Assembly (NCBI GenBank): GCA_021827745.1
Contig: JAKAUI010000056.1
Location: 1-37,900, forward strand
DNA from: Bacillota bacterium
GTDB taxonomy: Bacteria; Bacillota; Sulfobacillia; JAJZYS01; JAJZLH01
Direction: 5' to 3'
DNA: 37,900 nt
Below, piece after piece: positions 1-9,653 of the stretch (the stretch's first letter is position 1; the number at the start of each line of letters is the position of its first letter). Made by a program: the position numbers and the translations under genes. The notes under the pieces were generated by a model, which was not told the DNA's origin, did not search any database, and saw only the letters and a program-made list of their open reading frames with translations.

Positions 1-1111
1 CCAGCACCCCGGGCGGCGTGCCCAGCAAGCGTTCCGTGTCGAAGATGGAGTAGACCTCCGGGTCCTTCATCAGGCCGTCGGCGTGGATGCCGGCCGCCGT
101 CAGCGCCATCGATCGGCCGACGAACGGCATGGTAGGCGGAATGACCACGCTCAGTTCCCGCTCGAAGAAGCGGGCGGCATCCGTGATGGCGAGCGTGTCG
201 ACGTCTTGACGCCCCGTGATGCCCATCCAGAGGAAGATCAGCCCCTCGAGCGGCGTGTTGCCGGTCCGCTCGCCAAAGCCGAGCAGCGTTCCGTTGACGG
301 CACCCACCCCGTGCAGCCAGGCGGCCATCGCATTGGCCACGCCCAGGTGGAAGTCGTTGTGGCCGTGCCACTCGAGCAGGCGGCCCGGTGTTCCGGTCTC
401 AGCGACAATGGTGTGGATCAACTGGGGCACGCCCCGCGGCAGGTCGGCCTCAGACCAGGGCAGTCCGAAGCCCATGGTGTCGCAGAGCCGGACCCGGATC
501 TCGACGCCGCTTTCTAACGACAGCTCATGCAGCCGCTCCAGGTAGGGCACCACGAATCCGTCCACGTCGGCGCGGGTGACGTCCTCCAGATGGCAGCGCG
601 GCCGGATGCCAAGCGCCAGGATGTCCTTGACGATGCCGAGATAGCGGTCGAGCGCCTGAGCGCGCGTCAGGCCGAGTTTGGCGAAAATGTGATAGTCCGA
701 GGCGGGGGTCAGCACGCCGGTCTCAGCCACTTGGGCGGCCTTGACCAGCAAGACGTCCGCCTTGGCGGCCCGGATCCAGGCCGTCACCTCGGGGAAGGGG
801 TAGCCACGATCCTGGCACAAGGAGACGGCCTCCCGATCGCGCTCGGCGTAAAGGAAGAACTCGCTTTGCCGGATCAGGCCGGTCGGTCCGGCCAGGCGGT
901 GGAGGAAATCGAACAGCTGGCCGATCTGGCCGACCGTATAGGGCGGCCTGGCCTGCTGGCCGTCGCGAAAGGTGGTGTCGGTCAGGTGGAGGTCCGGGTC
1001 CAGCGTGAGCGGCAGGGTGCCCTGACGCATCGGCGAGAGGGGAGGCGTCTCATAGGGGAAAAGGTCTCGAAACAAGCGAGGGGCCGTCGGCTCGATCAGC
1101 GCTCTGGCCAC
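1..1111 (-). CDS. Homocitrate synthase / Re-citrate synthase-like acyltransferase (partial)
   Basis: The frame runs off the left edge, so only the N-terminal 370 codons are present. I take a GTG start at 1111, nine bases after a GGAG within a purine-rich stretch. The protein shows the HMG-CoA lyase-like TIM-barrel signature LTDTTFRDGQQARPP near residue 40 (metal-binding Asp and catalytic Arg), CHLEDVTRADVDG mid-protein and the metal-binding HGHNDFH motif. The family condenses acetyl-CoA with a 2-oxoacid: oxaloacetate in Re-citrate synthase, 2-oxoglutarate in homocitrate synthase, 2-oxoisovalerate in LeuA. The FRDGQQ form with a long N-terminal lead recalls the Re-citrate/homocitrate branch more than LeuA, but substrate cannot be fixed by eye. 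It is divergent from a LysR gene, a classic regulator-target arrangement. The family call is firm and the substrate open. Confidence 0.8.
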   Translation of the reverse strand, partial: MARALIEPTAPRLFRDLFPYETPPLSPMRQGTLPLTLDPDLHLTDTTFRDGQQARPPYTVGQIGQLFDFLHRLAGPTGLIRQSEFFLYAERDREAVSLCQDRGYPFPEVTAWIRAAKADVLLVKAAQVAETGVLTPASDYHIFAKLGLTRAQALDRYLGIVKDILALGIRPRCHLEDVTRADVDGFVVPYLERLHELSLESGVEIRVRLCDTMGFGLPWSEADLPRGVPQLIHTIVAETGTPGRLLEWHGHNDFHLGVANAMAAWLHGVGAVNGTLLGFGERTGNTPLEGLIFLWMGITGRQDVDTLAITDAARFFERELSVVIPPTMPFVGRSMALTAAGIHADGLMKDPEVYSIFDTERLLGTPPGVL

Positions 1112-1211
1112 AGGTTCACGCTCCTTCCCCTCCTACGGAACACCTCTTCTGATGAAATGGAAAGCGCAACACAAGGATATAGATGATACGTAAAGAGAAT
1201 CACCATCCACC

Positions 1212-2102
1212 ATGGATATCGATCTGCTGGAGACCTTCGTGACGGCGGCCCGCACCGAGAACTTCCGGCGGGCGGCCCTCTTGCTGCACCGGTCGGAGGC
1301 GGCGGTGTCGCGCCAGATGCGCAGCCTCGAGCAGTCGCTTGGCCAAGAGCTGTTCGTCAGAGACGCCAAGCGGATTCGGCTGAGCGAGGTCGGAGTCGAG
1401 TTCCTGCCCCATGCTCGGCAGGTGCTGAACGCCTGGCAGGCGGCTCAGGAGGCGGCGCTGCCCCAGCCGCTGGGCGGCCGCTTGCATCTGGCGGTATCGG
1501 CGATGGTGGCGGAGGTGTACCTGCCCCGACATCTGGGAGCCTGGGCCAGGAGCCACCCAGAGGTCGACCTCGACCTGGAGGTCCTGCCGTCGGCCGACAT
1601 CCCGGCGGCGGTGGCCAAGGGTCGGGTGGCGGTTGGCGTCGGCCGCCACCTGATCTACATCCCCGGCCTGGCCGTCGGCCGGCTGTGGCAGACCCGGCTG
1701 GTGCTGGTGGTCGGCACGCCGAGCGGAGACCACGACCAGCCCCTTCCCACGGCGGCCGATCTCCTAAACGGCGGGGTGCTCTTCACACACAGCCACCCCG
1801 GCTACTGGGACGAGCTCTTGGTCACGCTGCGCCGCCATGGCTACACCCCCAGGCCGGTGGCCGTGCGCCAGGTGGCGGTGACCCGCCGGCTGGTCGAAGA
1901 GGGGCTGGGGGCGTCCTTGTTGCCGCGGGTGGCGGTGGCCCGCGAACTGGCCGAAGGCCGGATGGCGGAAGTGGAGCTGCCGGGGGTGGCCCTGCCGACG
2001 GACAGCGTCTACCTGATGGTGCGCCGGGGATCGCATCCGCCGGCGGTCCAGGACTGGGTGGACACCTTGACCAAGGGACGGCCCCTGCCGCTTGGCGGCT
2101 AG
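1212..2102 (+). CDS. LysR-family transcriptional regulator
   Basis: A 296-residue protein of normal LysR length. Residues 1-60 hold the winged helix-turn-helix (MDIDLLETFVTAARTENF, then AAVSRQMRSLEQSLGQELF). The rest is a periplasmic-binding-protein-like effector domain. The ATG at 1212 is the natural N-terminus for this family, although the ribosome binding site is weak. The gene is divergent from the homocitrate/Re-citrate synthase-like gene across 100 bases (1112-1211), so that gene is its most likely target. LysR proteins such as CitR and CcpC control citrate synthase genes in Bacillus, which is suggestive but not proof. I found no convincing T-N11-A operator in the gap. Confidence 0.92.
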   Translation: MDIDLLETFVTAARTENFRRAALLLHRSEAAVSRQMRSLEQSLGQELFVRDAKRIRLSEVGVEFLPHARQVLNAWQAAQEAALPQPLGGRLHLAVSAMVAEVYLPRHLGAWARSHPEVDLDLEVLPSADIPAAVAKGRVAVGVGRHLIYIPGLAVGRLWQTRLVLVVGTPSGDHDQPLPTAADLLNGGVLFTHSHPGYWDELLVTLRRHGYTPRPVAVRQVAVTRRLVEEGLGASLLPRVAVARELAEGRMAEVELPGVALPTDSVYLMVRRGSHPPAVQDWVDTLTKGRPLPLGG

Positions 2103-2163
2103 GCATGGCGGAGCACTCCGGGCTCCGGTATCCTAAAGAGGAGTAACGGCGGGAGGGGACGGC

Positions 2164-4605
2164 GTGGCCGCTATCGGTCGGGTCGAGTCGGTCGCTATCG
2201 AAGATGAGATGAAGCGCTCGTACATCGATTACGCCATGAGCGTGATCGTGCAGCGGGCGCTGCCAGACGTGCGCGACGGACTGAAGCCAGTGCAGCGGCG
2301 GATTCTCTACGCCATGCATGCGATGGGGCTGACGGCCGAGCGACCCTACCGCAAGTCGGCGGTCGTGGTCGGAGACGTGCTGGGCCATTACCATCCGCAC
2401 GGCGACCTCGCCGTGTACGACGCCCTGGTCCGGATGGCGCAGAGCTTCTCTCTGCGCGAGCCCTTGGTCGACGGCCACGGCAACTTTGGATCCGTGGACG
2501 GCGACTCGGCGGCGGCCATGCGCTACACCGAGGTGCGGATGGCCAAGATCACGGCCGAACTCCTGAAGGACATCGAAAAGGACACCGTCGACTTCATCCC
2601 CAACTTCGACGAAAAAGGAACGGAACCGACCGTGCTCCCGGCCCGCCTGCCCAATCTGCTGATCAACGGGGCATCCGGCATCGCCGTCGGCATGGCTACC
2701 AACATCCCGCCCCACAACCTGGGCGAGGTGGTGGACGGCACCCTGCTTCTGTTGGCCAATCCGGAGGCGTCAGACGCCGAACTCTTGGGCCTGGTCAAGG
2801 GGCCGGACTTTCCGACCGGCGGACAGATCTTAGGCCGCGAGGGCATCCGCCAGGCCTTCTTGACCGGTCGCGGCTCGATCACGATCCGTGGTGTCGCCAC
2901 CGTCGAAGTGGCAGTCGGCGGCAAGCCGAAGATCGTGATCACCGAGCTTCCCTACCAAGTGAACAAGGCCAGGCTGGTCGAGAAGATCGCCGAGCTGGTG
3001 CACGAAAAGCGCCTGGACGGCATCACGGACCTGCGCGACGAGTCAGACCGCTCCGGCATGCGGGTCGTGGTCGAATGCCGACGCGACGTCAACGTTAACG
3101 TGCTCTTGAACAAGCTCTACAAGTACACGGCGCTGCAGCAGGGCTTCGGCGTCATCCTGCTCGCCCTGGTCGGTGGCCGGCCGCGCCAGCTCAGCCTGCG
3201 CGAGGCGCTCTTGGCCTACATCGAGTACCAGAAGCAGATCATCATCCGCCGCACCCGCTACGACCTCAGCCGGGCCGAGGAGCGGGCCCACATTCTCGAG
3301 GGCCTGCTCATCTGCATCGACCAGCTAGACAGCGTGATCGCCCTGATCCGCAAGGCGCCGGATGTGCCCGAAGCCAAGGCCGGCCTGATCGCGGAGTTCG
3401 GGCTGAGCGAGGCCCAGGCCCAGGCGGTGCTCGAGATGCGGCTCTCTCGCCTCACCGCCCTCGAACGGCAGAAGATCGAAGACGAGCACGCCGCCCTCGA
3501 GACCTCGATCGCCTATCTGAGAGCTGTGCTGGCCTCTGACGAGATGGTGCGCGGCATCATCGAGTCCGAGCTGAAGGCGGTGCGAAAGACCTTCGCCACG
3601 CCCAGGCGGACGATGCTGGTGCCCCACCCGGGCGAGCTGAGCGACGAGGATCTGGTGGCCGACGAGAGTGTGGTCGTGACCATGACCCACGCCGGCTACG
3701 TCAAGCGCCAGCCGCTCTCCACCTATCATCTGCAAAAGCGCGGCGGACGCGGCATCACCGGCATGAAGGCACGGCAGGAGGACTTCATCGAGCACCTGTT
3801 TGTGACCACGGCCAGGCGTCCGATCCTGTTCTTTACGAGCCGCGGCCGGGTGTTCAAGCTGAAGGCCTACGAGCTTCCGGAGGCCGGCCGCACCGCCCGG
3901 GGCACCGCCATCGTCAACCTCTTGCCGATGTCGGCGGACGAAGAAGTGACCACCTTCTTCCCGCTGCCGGCCGAGCTGGAAGAGGGCGGCTTCCTGTTCA
4001 TGGCGACGCAGCAGGGAACGGTCAAGAAGACACCGCTCAGCGGCTTCGCCAACATCCGCTCAAGCGGCATCATCGCCATCGGACTGAATGAGGGGGACCG
4101 GCTGCTGCACGCCCGGGCCACCTCCGGGGACCGCCAGGTGATCCTCGTGACCGAGCTTGGACACTCGATCCGCTTCGGCGAGGAAGACGTCCGGCCCACC
4201 GGCCGCGGAGCACACGGCGTGCGCGGCATTCGCCTGCAGGCGGGAGACCGGGTCTGCGGGATCGCCGTCCCGGACAGCGGCCAGGACCTGGTGGTGCTGA
4301 CCAGGCGGGGCTACGCCAAGCGCTCGTCCTTGGCCGGATACCGGGTGCAGGGGCGGGGCGGGCTCGGGATCAAGGCGCTCGGGCTGAAGGACAAGCAGGA
4401 CCGAGTGGCCGAGCTCCGGGCGGTCAACGACAACGACGAACTGATCGTGATCACGGGCGAGGGTATCTTGATCCGCTTTGCGGTCAAGGACCTGCCGCGC
4501 CAGGGACGGACGGCGACCGGCGTCAAGGCGATCCGGCTGGACAGCGGCGACCAGGTGCTGGCCGTGGCCCGATCCACCCCAGAGGACGACCCGATGCTGG
4601 CATGA
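2164..4605 (+). CDS. gyrA: DNA gyrase subunit A
   Basis: The 813-residue breakage-reunion subunit of DNA gyrase, which introduces negative supercoils together with GyrB. The GTG start at 2164 follows a GGGAGGGG site. Catalytic Tyr121 lies in [10 protein letters not shown]. The GyrA box QKRGGRG at residues 524-530 separates it from ParC and heads the DNA-wrapping beta-pinwheel. The quinolone-determining segment reads [10 protein letters not shown]: the position equal to E. coli Ser83 is Leu82 (codon CTC), while the Asp87 equivalent (Asp86) is kept. gyrB is not in the window. The stop overlaps the next gene by four bases (ATGA), so the two are probably translated together. Confidence 0.98.
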   Translation: MAAIGRVESVAIEDEMKRSYIDYAMSVIVQRALPDVRDGLKPVQRRILYAMHAMGLTAERPYRKSAVVVGDVLGHYHPHGDLAVYDALVRMAQSFSLREPLVDGHGNFGSVDGDSAAAMRYTEVRMAKITAELLKDIEKDTVDFIPNFDEKGTEPTVLPARLPNLLINGASGIAVGMATNIPPHNLGEVVDGTLLLLANPEASDAELLGLVKGPDFPTGGQILGREGIRQAFLTGRGSITIRGVATVEVAVGGKPKIVITELPYQVNKARLVEKIAELVHEKRLDGITDLRDESDRSGMRVVVECRRDVNVNVLLNKLYKYTALQQGFGVILLALVGGRPRQLSLREALLAYIEYQKQIIIRRTRYDLSRAEERAHILEGLLICIDQLDSVIALIRKAPDVPEAKAGLIAEFGLSEAQAQAVLEMRLSRLTALERQKIEDEHAALETSIAYLRAVLASDEMVRGIIESELKAVRKTFATPRRTMLVPHPGELSDEDLVADESVVVTMTHAGYVKRQPLSTYHLQKRGGRGITGMKARQEDFIEHLFVTTARRPILFFTSRGRVFKLKAYELPEAGRTARGTAIVNLLPMSADEEVTTFFPLPAELEEGGFLFMATQQGTVKKTPLSGFANIRSSGIIAIGLNEGDRLLHARATSGDRQVILVTELGHSIRFGEEDVRPTGRGAHGVRGIRLQAGDRVCGIAVPDSGQDLVVLTRRGYAKRSSLAGYRVQGRGGLGIKALGLKDKQDRVAELRAVNDNDELIVITGEGILIRFAVKDLPRQGRTATGVKAIRLDSGDQVLAVARSTPEDDPMLA

Positions 4606-4964
4606 CCAGACGGGTCCGGCTGCAGCGGCTGCCCGGCAAAGAGGAGATCCTCGGCCAGGTGGCGTTGGCGGACACATTCTGGACCAGATTCCAGGGCTGG
4701 ATGGGGCGGAGTACGATTGGGCCGCAAGACGCCCTGCTGCTGCTCCGGACGCCTGCCATCCACACTTGGTTCATGCGCCGGCCGATCGACGTGGTGATCT
4801 TGTCGAAGAACGGCGAGGTGCTGGCGGTGCGGGCGTCGGTTGTGCCCTGGCGGATGCTGAGCCCCATGGCAGGAGCCGGCCATGCCCTGGAGCTCGGCGC
4901 TGGCGGTGCCGAGCGGCTGTCGATCAGGGTGGGAGACCGCCTGGGCTGGGAGCCAGACCCGTAG
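4602..4964 (+). CDS. DUF192 family protein
   Basis: A 120-residue protein of the DUF192 family (PF02643), whose biochemical role is not established. Family hallmarks are visible: an early FQGWMGR segment, then [15 protein letters not shown], where the family usually has a His/Met-rich strand followed by IDVVFLD, and a late ALELGAG strand. It starts with the ATG of an ATGA overlap with gyrA, so it is probably cotranscribed and translationally coupled. Many family members carry a signal peptide. This one does not, so it should be cytoplasmic. Confidence 0.85.
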   Translation: MTRRVRLQRLPGKEEILGQVALADTFWTRFQGWMGRSTIGPQDALLLLRTPAIHTWFMRRPIDVVILSKNGEVLAVRASVVPWRMLSPMAGAGHALELGAGGAERLSIRVGDRLGWEPDP

Positions 4965-5056
4965 CCTTCTGGCGGCGCCAGGACAGGGCGGCGGCCGGGT
5001 GCGGATGTGCTAGCATGGGGGCGATGAAAGATCGGTCCCAAGGGGAGATTCACGAC

Positions 5057-5941
5057 GTGAGCGAACAGGGGACGTTTCGAGTCAAGGCTGGGCTGGCCGA
5101 GATGCTCAAGGGCGGCGTGATCATGGACGTCACGACGGCCGAACAGGCCGTCATCGCCGAGCGGGCCGGGGCCTGTGCGGTGATGGCGCTCGAGCGCGTG
5201 CCGGCCGACATCAGGGCCGCCGGCGGAGTGGCCCGGATGGCCGATCCGGTCAAGGTCAAGGAGATCATGGCCGCCGTCACCATACCGGTGATGGCCAAGG
5301 TGCGCATCGGCCACTTCGTGGAGGCCCAGATCCTGCAGGCGCTGGCCGTCGACTATATCGACGAGAGCGAAGTCCTGACTCCGGCCGACGACACCCATCA
5401 CATCGACAAATGGCCGTTCACCATCCCCTTCGTCTGCGGGGCGAGAAACCTGGGCGAGGCCCTGCGCCGGATCGCTGAGGGCGCAGCCATGATCCGGACC
5501 AAGGGCGAGCCGGGAACCGGCAACGTGGTGGAGGCGGTCCGCCACCAGCGCCTGATGCAGCAGGAGATCCGCAAGACGGCCAACACGCCAGAGGACGAGC
5601 TTGCGGTGTGGGCGAAGGAGCTGGGAGCGCCGCTGGACCTGGTCAAGGCGGTTCACGACAGCGGCAAGCTGCCGGTGGTCAACTTTGCGGCCGGCGGCAT
5701 CTCCACCCCCGCTGACGCCGCCCTGATGATGCAGCTTGGTTCGGACGGCATCTTCGTCGGATCCGGCGTGTTCAAGTCGCAGGATCCGGAGGCCACCGCC
5801 CGGGCCGTGGTGCGGGCCACCACCCACTATCAGGATGCGGCCGTGCTGGCCGAGGTTTCGGAGGACCTGGGCGAGCCAATGCGCGGCCTGGAGATCTCAC
5901 AGCTCCTGCCCGCCGACCGGATGCAGGATCGCAGTCGGTGA
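5057..5941 (+). CDS. pdxS: Pyridoxal 5'-phosphate synthase lyase subunit PdxS
   Basis: The synthase subunit of the DXP-independent PLP pathway. It builds PLP from ribose 5-phosphate, glyceraldehyde 3-phosphate and ammonia supplied by PdxT. At 294 residues it has the family's standard length. Asp24, Lys81 and Lys149 fall at the same numbers as the catalytic residues of the B. subtilis enzyme ([23 protein letters not shown]). I chose the GTG at 5057, nine bases after AGGGGAG, because it gives the normal N-terminus ([19 protein letters not shown]). An in-frame ATG at 5024 would add 11 residues. A possible -10 (TAGCAT) lies just before that ATG. The stop overlaps pdxT (GTGA). Confidence 0.98.
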   Translation: MSEQGTFRVKAGLAEMLKGGVIMDVTTAEQAVIAERAGACAVMALERVPADIRAAGGVARMADPVKVKEIMAAVTIPVMAKVRIGHFVEAQILQALAVDYIDESEVLTPADDTHHIDKWPFTIPFVCGARNLGEALRRIAEGAAMIRTKGEPGTGNVVEAVRHQRLMQQEIRKTANTPEDELAVWAKELGAPLDLVKAVHDSGKLPVVNFAAGGISTPADAALMMQLGSDGIFVGSGVFKSQDPEATARAVVRATTHYQDAAVLAEVSEDLGEPMRGLEISQLLPADRMQDRSR

Positions 5942-6495
5942 GAGTTGGCGTCCTGGCCCTGCAGGGGGCCTTTCGCGAGCACATGGCGACCTTGGCCCGA
6001 CTTGGTGTGGAGGGCCGGGAGGTCCGTCGGGCGGATGACCTGGACGGTGTGCAGGGGCTGATCCTGCCCGGCGGCGAGTCCACCACCATCGGCATGCTGA
6101 TGGCCGAATACGGGCTGGAAGACGCCCTCAAGCAGGGCAGCCTGCCGATGTTCGGTACCTGCGCCGGCATGATCGTCTTGGCCCAGGAGATCGTGGGGTC
6201 CACCCAGCCGCGCCTTGGGCTGATGGACATGACAGTCGATCGCAACCACTACGGCCGCCAGCGCGAGAGCTTCGAGACCGAAGTGGCGGTCAGCGGGCTG
6301 GAGCACCAGGTGCGGGGTGTGTTCATCCGGGCCCCGGTCGTCACCCGCACCGGTCCCGGAGTCGAGATCCTAGCCCGGCATGACGGCGAGATCGTGGTCT
6401 GCTCAGAGGGCCGCTGCCTGGCGTCTGCCTTCCACCCAGAACTGACGGACGACACCCAGCTCCATCGCCTGTTTCTGGACCGCTTCGTCGGCTAG
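5938..6495 (+). CDS. pdxT: Pyridoxal 5'-phosphate synthase glutaminase subunit PdxT
   Basis: Class I glutamine amidotransferase (185 residues) that hydrolyses glutamine and channels ammonia to PdxS. The catalytic triad is visible: Cys75 in FGTCAGMI, and His166 and Glu168 in FHPELTDD. The oxyanion-type GGES segment lies at residues 45-48. The GTG start at 5938 overlaps the pdxS stop by four bases, so the two subunits are translationally coupled. This fits the 12+12 complex they form. No separate promoter is apparent. Confidence 0.98.
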   Translation: MRVGVLALQGAFREHMATLARLGVEGREVRRADDLDGVQGLILPGGESTTIGMLMAEYGLEDALKQGSLPMFGTCAGMIVLAQEIVGSTQPRLGLMDMTVDRNHYGRQRESFETEVAVSGLEHQVRGVFIRAPVVTRTGPGVEILARHDGEIVVCSEGRCLASAFHPELTDDTQLHRLFLDRFVG

Positions 6496-6568
6496 CGCCG
6501 AACCGCGGACGAGCTATCGGGACCGGCCAGCGGGACCTTGTGACCGCCAGCCGTCTTCCCCTGGCGCC

Positions 6569-7654
6569 CTAACCATGGGCCAGATGGGTGATCACAACAG
6601 GGGCCAGGATCAGGGCGAGCAGCACGGCCCACGCCAGCCAGTGGCCGAAGTTGAACGTGTAGCCGATGCCAAAGCGCTTAGGCACGATCAGCGCCGGGTC
6701 CTTCGGGTTCCAGTAGACCAACCCCGCCTTCCACAGCCGGTCATCGTCGCGGGCGATCAGCCCGGTGGCCGCCGGCTCTTGAGCCGGGATGCGCACGCCC
6801 TCCTGTCCCATCCGGAAGCTGACCACGACCAGGACCGCGGCGGCCAGTAGCGGGATCGCAAGCAGCATGGCCAAGGTGGCAGGACCGGGAGTCAGGACGT
6901 TCCACGTCAGGAGACCGGCCAAGAGAAGCGTCAGGTCGACTGCAGCGGAAAGCAGCAGCAGCAAGCGGATGAGCCGGCGCCTAAACTGCCAGCTGCGCTG
7001 TAAGGACGTCTCAGGGCGGGCCGGGTCGAGTTGCCTCGGGCTGCGCCAGGTGACGAAGGACAGCACGGTGATCAGGCCGGTGACGAACAGCTGCGTCCAG
7101 ACGGGGAAGAGGACGCTGCCCCAGGACTTTGTGGTGTAGCGGTTGACGGCTCCGGTCAGGGTGAAGTGGGCGGGGATGCGGTCCGGGAGCGCCGGAAAGC
7201 GGATGATGCCGACGATCACGGTGAGCACAATCAGGATCAGGGCAGGGAGCAGATAGGACCACGGGAACGCACCTTGGCCCGAGTCCGGGCTGGTCGCTGC
7301 AGCTGCCCCCTCCGGTGTGCCTGAAAACCAGTGTCCGGCCTCTTTGGCGCGCAGAACCCGGCTCCTGGCGACCAGGAAGTCGACAAGAAAGAGGATGAGG
7401 AAGATGAGGACTGAGGCAGACAGCAGCACCGGCGGCCACTGGATCAGGAACAGCAGCGCCAGGCAGATCAGTGCGCTGACACCAATTCCGAGGCGATAGC
7501 CGCGGGTGGCGGCAAGGACGGCAGCGTCTGTCCGGCGCTCTGGCGGGATGCGGACCCCGAAGGCGATCGACGGGGCAACCGCTAGAGGAAGAAACCACAT
7601 GGCGGCGGCGATGGCGACGAGCAGGACGGCTTGAATGATGAGCACAGCTTGCAT
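6569..7654 (-). CDS. DUF1648 / DUF5808 domain membrane protein
   Basis: A 361-residue polytopic protein with roughly eight hydrophobic segments. The middle carries a DUF1648-type segment (LPDRIPAHFTLTGAVNRY, found in SdpI-like proteins). Near the C-terminus is a DUF5808-like stretch (DRLWKAGLVYWNPKDPALIV, then FGIGYTFNFG). The ATG at 7654 is eight bases after GGAG. An adjacent GTG at 7657 is possible. It follows the GntR regulator by 13 bases and is surely cotranscribed. GntR/YtrA-type regulators paired with DUF1648 proteins are common in Bacillota and are thought to respond to envelope stress or antimicrobial peptides. That role is inference here. Confidence 0.85.
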   Translation of the reverse strand: MQAVLIIQAVLLVAIAAAMWFLPLAVAPSIAFGVRIPPERRTDAAVLAATRGYRLGIGVSALICLALLFLIQWPPVLLSASVLIFLILFLVDFLVARSRVLRAKEAGHWFSGTPEGAAAATSPDSGQGAFPWSYLLPALILIVLTVIVGIIRFPALPDRIPAHFTLTGAVNRYTTKSWGSVLFPVWTQLFVTGLITVLSFVTWRSPRQLDPARPETSLQRSWQFRRRLIRLLLLLSAAVDLTLLLAGLLTWNVLTPGPATLAMLLAIPLLAAAVLVVVSFRMGQEGVRIPAQEPAATGLIARDDDRLWKAGLVYWNPKDPALIVPKRFGIGYTFNFGHWLAWAVLLALILAPVVITHLAHG

Positions 7655-7667
7655 CACGGACACTCCT

Positions 7668-8051
7668 TCACGACTGGGACTGACAGAGGCCAACGACGGC
7701 CTGGCGGCTGAGCGCCGTCATCCGATCCGGGCTGAGGCCGCGGGCCAGCCCCTCGGCGACGAGTTGGCGAAGCTGGGTGCTGAACCAGGCACCCACTTCT
7801 GGGGACGGCGGCAGCGCGGCCAGAACCCGGGCGCCGTTGTGGCGCTCCAGGCTGATCAGGCCTGCACCGGCCAGCATGCCGTAGGCACGGCGGACGGTAT
7901 GCAGGTTGACCGAGAGATCTGCCGCCAGCCGGCGCACCGTCGGCAGCCTCCCGCCGGGCGCCAGCCGTCCGACGGCTACTGCCTCGACCACCTGATCGTA
8001 GATCTGCCGGTAGCGGGGCCGGCTTGAACTCAGATCCATGAGCAGAATCAT
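7668..8051 (-). CDS. GntR-family regulator, YtrA subfamily
   Basis: A 127-residue regulator with an N-terminal GntR winged helix (RPRYRQIYDQVVEAVAVGRL, then LPTVRRLAADLSVNLHTVRR) and only a short helical tail in place of an effector domain. That is the YtrA pattern, whose members usually dimerise through the tail. ATG 8051 lies five bases after GGGAGGTGA. A second ATG at 8039 lacks a site. It is the first gene of a two-gene operon with the DUF1648 protein. Its promoter overlaps an inverted repeat, so autorepression is likely. Confidence 0.92.
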   Translation of the reverse strand: MILLMDLSSSRPRYRQIYDQVVEAVAVGRLAPGGRLPTVRRLAADLSVNLHTVRRAYGMLAGAGLISLERHNGARVLAALPPSPEVGAWFSTQLRQLVAEGLARGLSPDRMTALSRQAVVGLCQSQS

Positions 8052-8070
8052 GGCCCTCACCTCCCGCTTT

Positions 8071-8099
8071 GATATAGCAGAACTATAACAATAGCGCAA
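8071..8099 (-). promoter_or_regulatory. Promoter and probable operator of the GntR operon
   Basis: On the minus strand, TTGCGC (8094-8099) and TATATC (8071-8076) are 17 bases apart. An inverted repeat, GATATAG-N5-CTATAAC on the plus strand (8071-8089), has one mismatch between arms and covers the -10. It is a natural binding site for the YtrA-type regulator encoded just downstream. Confidence 0.6.
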
Positions 8100-8106
8100 G
8101 CGCATG

Positions 8107-8135
8107 TTGACAGGGCTGGCGCGGTTTGTTAGGGT
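8107..8135 (+). promoter_or_regulatory. Sigma-A promoter of serS
   Basis: A perfect TTGACA at 8107-8112, 17 bases, then TAGGGT at 8130-8135, placing the transcript start near 8142. It is back to back with the GntR operon promoter and feeds the T-box leader. Confidence 0.75.
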
Positions 8136-8141
8136 CAGCCC

Positions 8142-8350
8142 CACGATGACGGAGCGCTCCTGAGCCGACCGCGTAGAGACGCCACGGATGGTGCAAGTGG
8201 CGGGGCGGCAGATGGCGATCCACTCCTGAGGTCCTGGCGAAGAGTCAGGCGCAGCCAGCGTTAGCGGTGTCAAGTGGGTCCGTTCGGACCAACTAGGGTG
8301 GTACCACGAGTTCAAGCGGCTCGTCCCTAACCGGGGCGGCCGCTTGTGTG
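8142..8350 (+). promoter_or_regulatory. Serine T-box riboswitch leader
   Basis: The conserved T-box AGGGTGGTACCACG sits at 8295-8308. It can form the antiterminator with CTCGTCCCT at 8320-8328: AGGG pairs with CCCT, ACGAG with CTCGT, and the seven-base bulge stays open for the tRNA acceptor end. The alternative terminator is 8314-8345. Upstream the leader folds into a Stem I-like region with AGAGAC and GGTGCAAGTGG segments. The likely specifier is TCC (Ser) at 8224-8226, though its exact placement needs folding. Uncharged tRNA-Ser should favour read-through into serS and the tRNA-Ser gene behind it. Confidence 0.93.
8314..8345 (+). terminator. T-box terminator hairpin
   Basis: AAGCGGC (8314-8320) pairs with GCCGCTT (8339-8345), with further CCC/GGG pairing inside. 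The 5' arm overlaps the antiterminator's 3' side, so the two structures are mutually exclusive. No strong T run follows (GTGTGATT). Confidence 0.75.
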
Positions 8351-8373
8351 ATTGCTGAGGGAGGCGAGCCATC

Positions 8374-9648
8374 GTGCACGACCTGAAGGAGATCCGCCAG
8401 CAGCCGGAGCGATTCCGGCGAGGGGTGGAGAAAAAGGGTGGGAGCGGAGCCGACGTCGAGCGACTGGTCGCCCTGGACACCAGGCGCCGCGAGGTGCTGA
8501 TCCGGGTGGAGGCGCTGCGCGCCGAGCGGAACCGCTCAAGCGAGGCGATTGCCGCCAGCCGGCGACAGGGTCAGTCGGTGGACGAGGCGATGCAGGCGGC
8601 GGCCCGGGGCCTGGGAGAGCAGATCCGCCAGGTTGAGGCAGAGCTGGCCGAGGTGGAGCCGGAGATCGACCGTATCCTACGCGCTCTGCCGAACATTCCG
8701 AACGACGATGTGCCGGAGGGGGACGAGAGCCAGAACCGAGAGGTGCGCCGCTGGGGCGAGCCTGCTGTGTTCGATGAGCCGGCGAAGCCGCACTGGGAGA
8801 TCGGCGTCGAGCTCGGCATCGTCGACTTCGAGCGGGCCGGCAAGGTGAGCGGGCCGCGGTTTGCCTTTTTGAGGGCAGACGGAGCCCGTCTGGAGCGAGC
8901 GCTGATCGACTTCATGCTCGACCTGCACACCAGGAAGCACGGCTATACGGAGATCTGGCCGCCGCTTCTGGTCAACGCCGACAGCGCCTTTGGCACCGGC
9001 CAGCTGCCGAAGTTCGGCCAGGACATGTTCCAGACCACGGATGGCTACTATCTGATCCCTACCGCCGAGGTGCCGGTCACGAACCTGCACAGCGGCGAGA
9101 TCCTGAGCGCCGCGGACCTGCCGCTGCGCTACTGCGCCTACACGCCGTGCTTTCGCTCTGAGGCTGGGGCGGCCGGTCGGGACACGCGGGGCCTGATTCG
9201 CAACCACCAGTTCAACAAGGTGGAGCTGGTCAAGTTCACGACCGAGGAAGACTCGTACTCGGAGCTAGAGAGCCTGCGTCGCGACGCCGAGTCGGTGCTG
9301 GAGGCGCTTGGGCTGCCGTATCGAACGGTGGTGGTGGCGACCGGAGAGATGACCTTCTCAAACGCCAGGCAGTACGATCTGGAGGTCTGGTTTCCGGCCC
9401 AGAACATGTACCGGGAGATCTCGTCCTGCAGCAACTTCGAGGCCTTCCAGGCACGGCGGGCGAACATCCGATACCGCTCTGAGGCGGGAGACGTCCGCCA
9501 CGTCCATACGCTGAACGGCTCTGCGCTGGCCGTGGGCAGGACGTTCGCCGCCATCTTGGAGAACTATCAGCAGCGTGATGGCTCGGTGATGGTGCCAAAG
9601 GCGCTGCGAGCCTACCTCGGGGGACAGGATCGGATCGCCCGAGGGTAA
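8374..9648 (+). CDS. serS: Seryl-tRNA synthetase
   Basis: A 424-residue class II synthetase that charges tRNA-Ser. The N-terminal coiled-coil arm (about residues 25-105), which grips the long variable arm of tRNA-Ser, is followed by a catalytic core with motif 2 ([20 protein letters not shown]) and motif 3 ([20 protein letters not shown]). The serine-site stretch [20 protein letters not shown] is also present. The GTG start at 8374 follows GAGGGAGGCGAG. Expression should be controlled by the T-box. A tRNA-Ser gene starts five bases after the stop and is probably on the same transcript. Confidence 0.98.
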   Translation: MHDLKEIRQQPERFRRGVEKKGGSGADVERLVALDTRRREVLIRVEALRAERNRSSEAIAASRRQGQSVDEAMQAAARGLGEQIRQVEAELAEVEPEIDRILRALPNIPNDDVPEGDESQNREVRRWGEPAVFDEPAKPHWEIGVELGIVDFERAGKVSGPRFAFLRADGARLERALIDFMLDLHTRKHGYTEIWPPLLVNADSAFGTGQLPKFGQDMFQTTDGYYLIPTAEVPVTNLHSGEILSAADLPLRYCAYTPCFRSEAGAAGRDTRGLIRNHQFNKVELVKFTTEEDSYSELESLRRDAESVLEALGLPYRTVVVATGEMTFSNARQYDLEVWFPAQNMYREISSCSNFEAFQARRANIRYRSEAGDVRHVHTLNGSALAVGRTFAAILENYQQRDGSVMVPKALRAYLGGQDRIARG

Positions 9649-9653
9649 GTTGT

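Noticed and set aside
4478-5056. Long N-terminal extension of pdxS back into gyrA
   Set aside because: It overlaps gyrA and the DUF192 gene in another frame. PdxS proteins begin at the GTG chosen.
4523-5827. 434-codon minus-strand open frame opposite DUF192 and pdxS
   Set aside because: It is the mirror of a well-supported gene in GC-rich DNA, its protein is His/Gly/Arg-rich without motifs, and pdxS explains the region fully.
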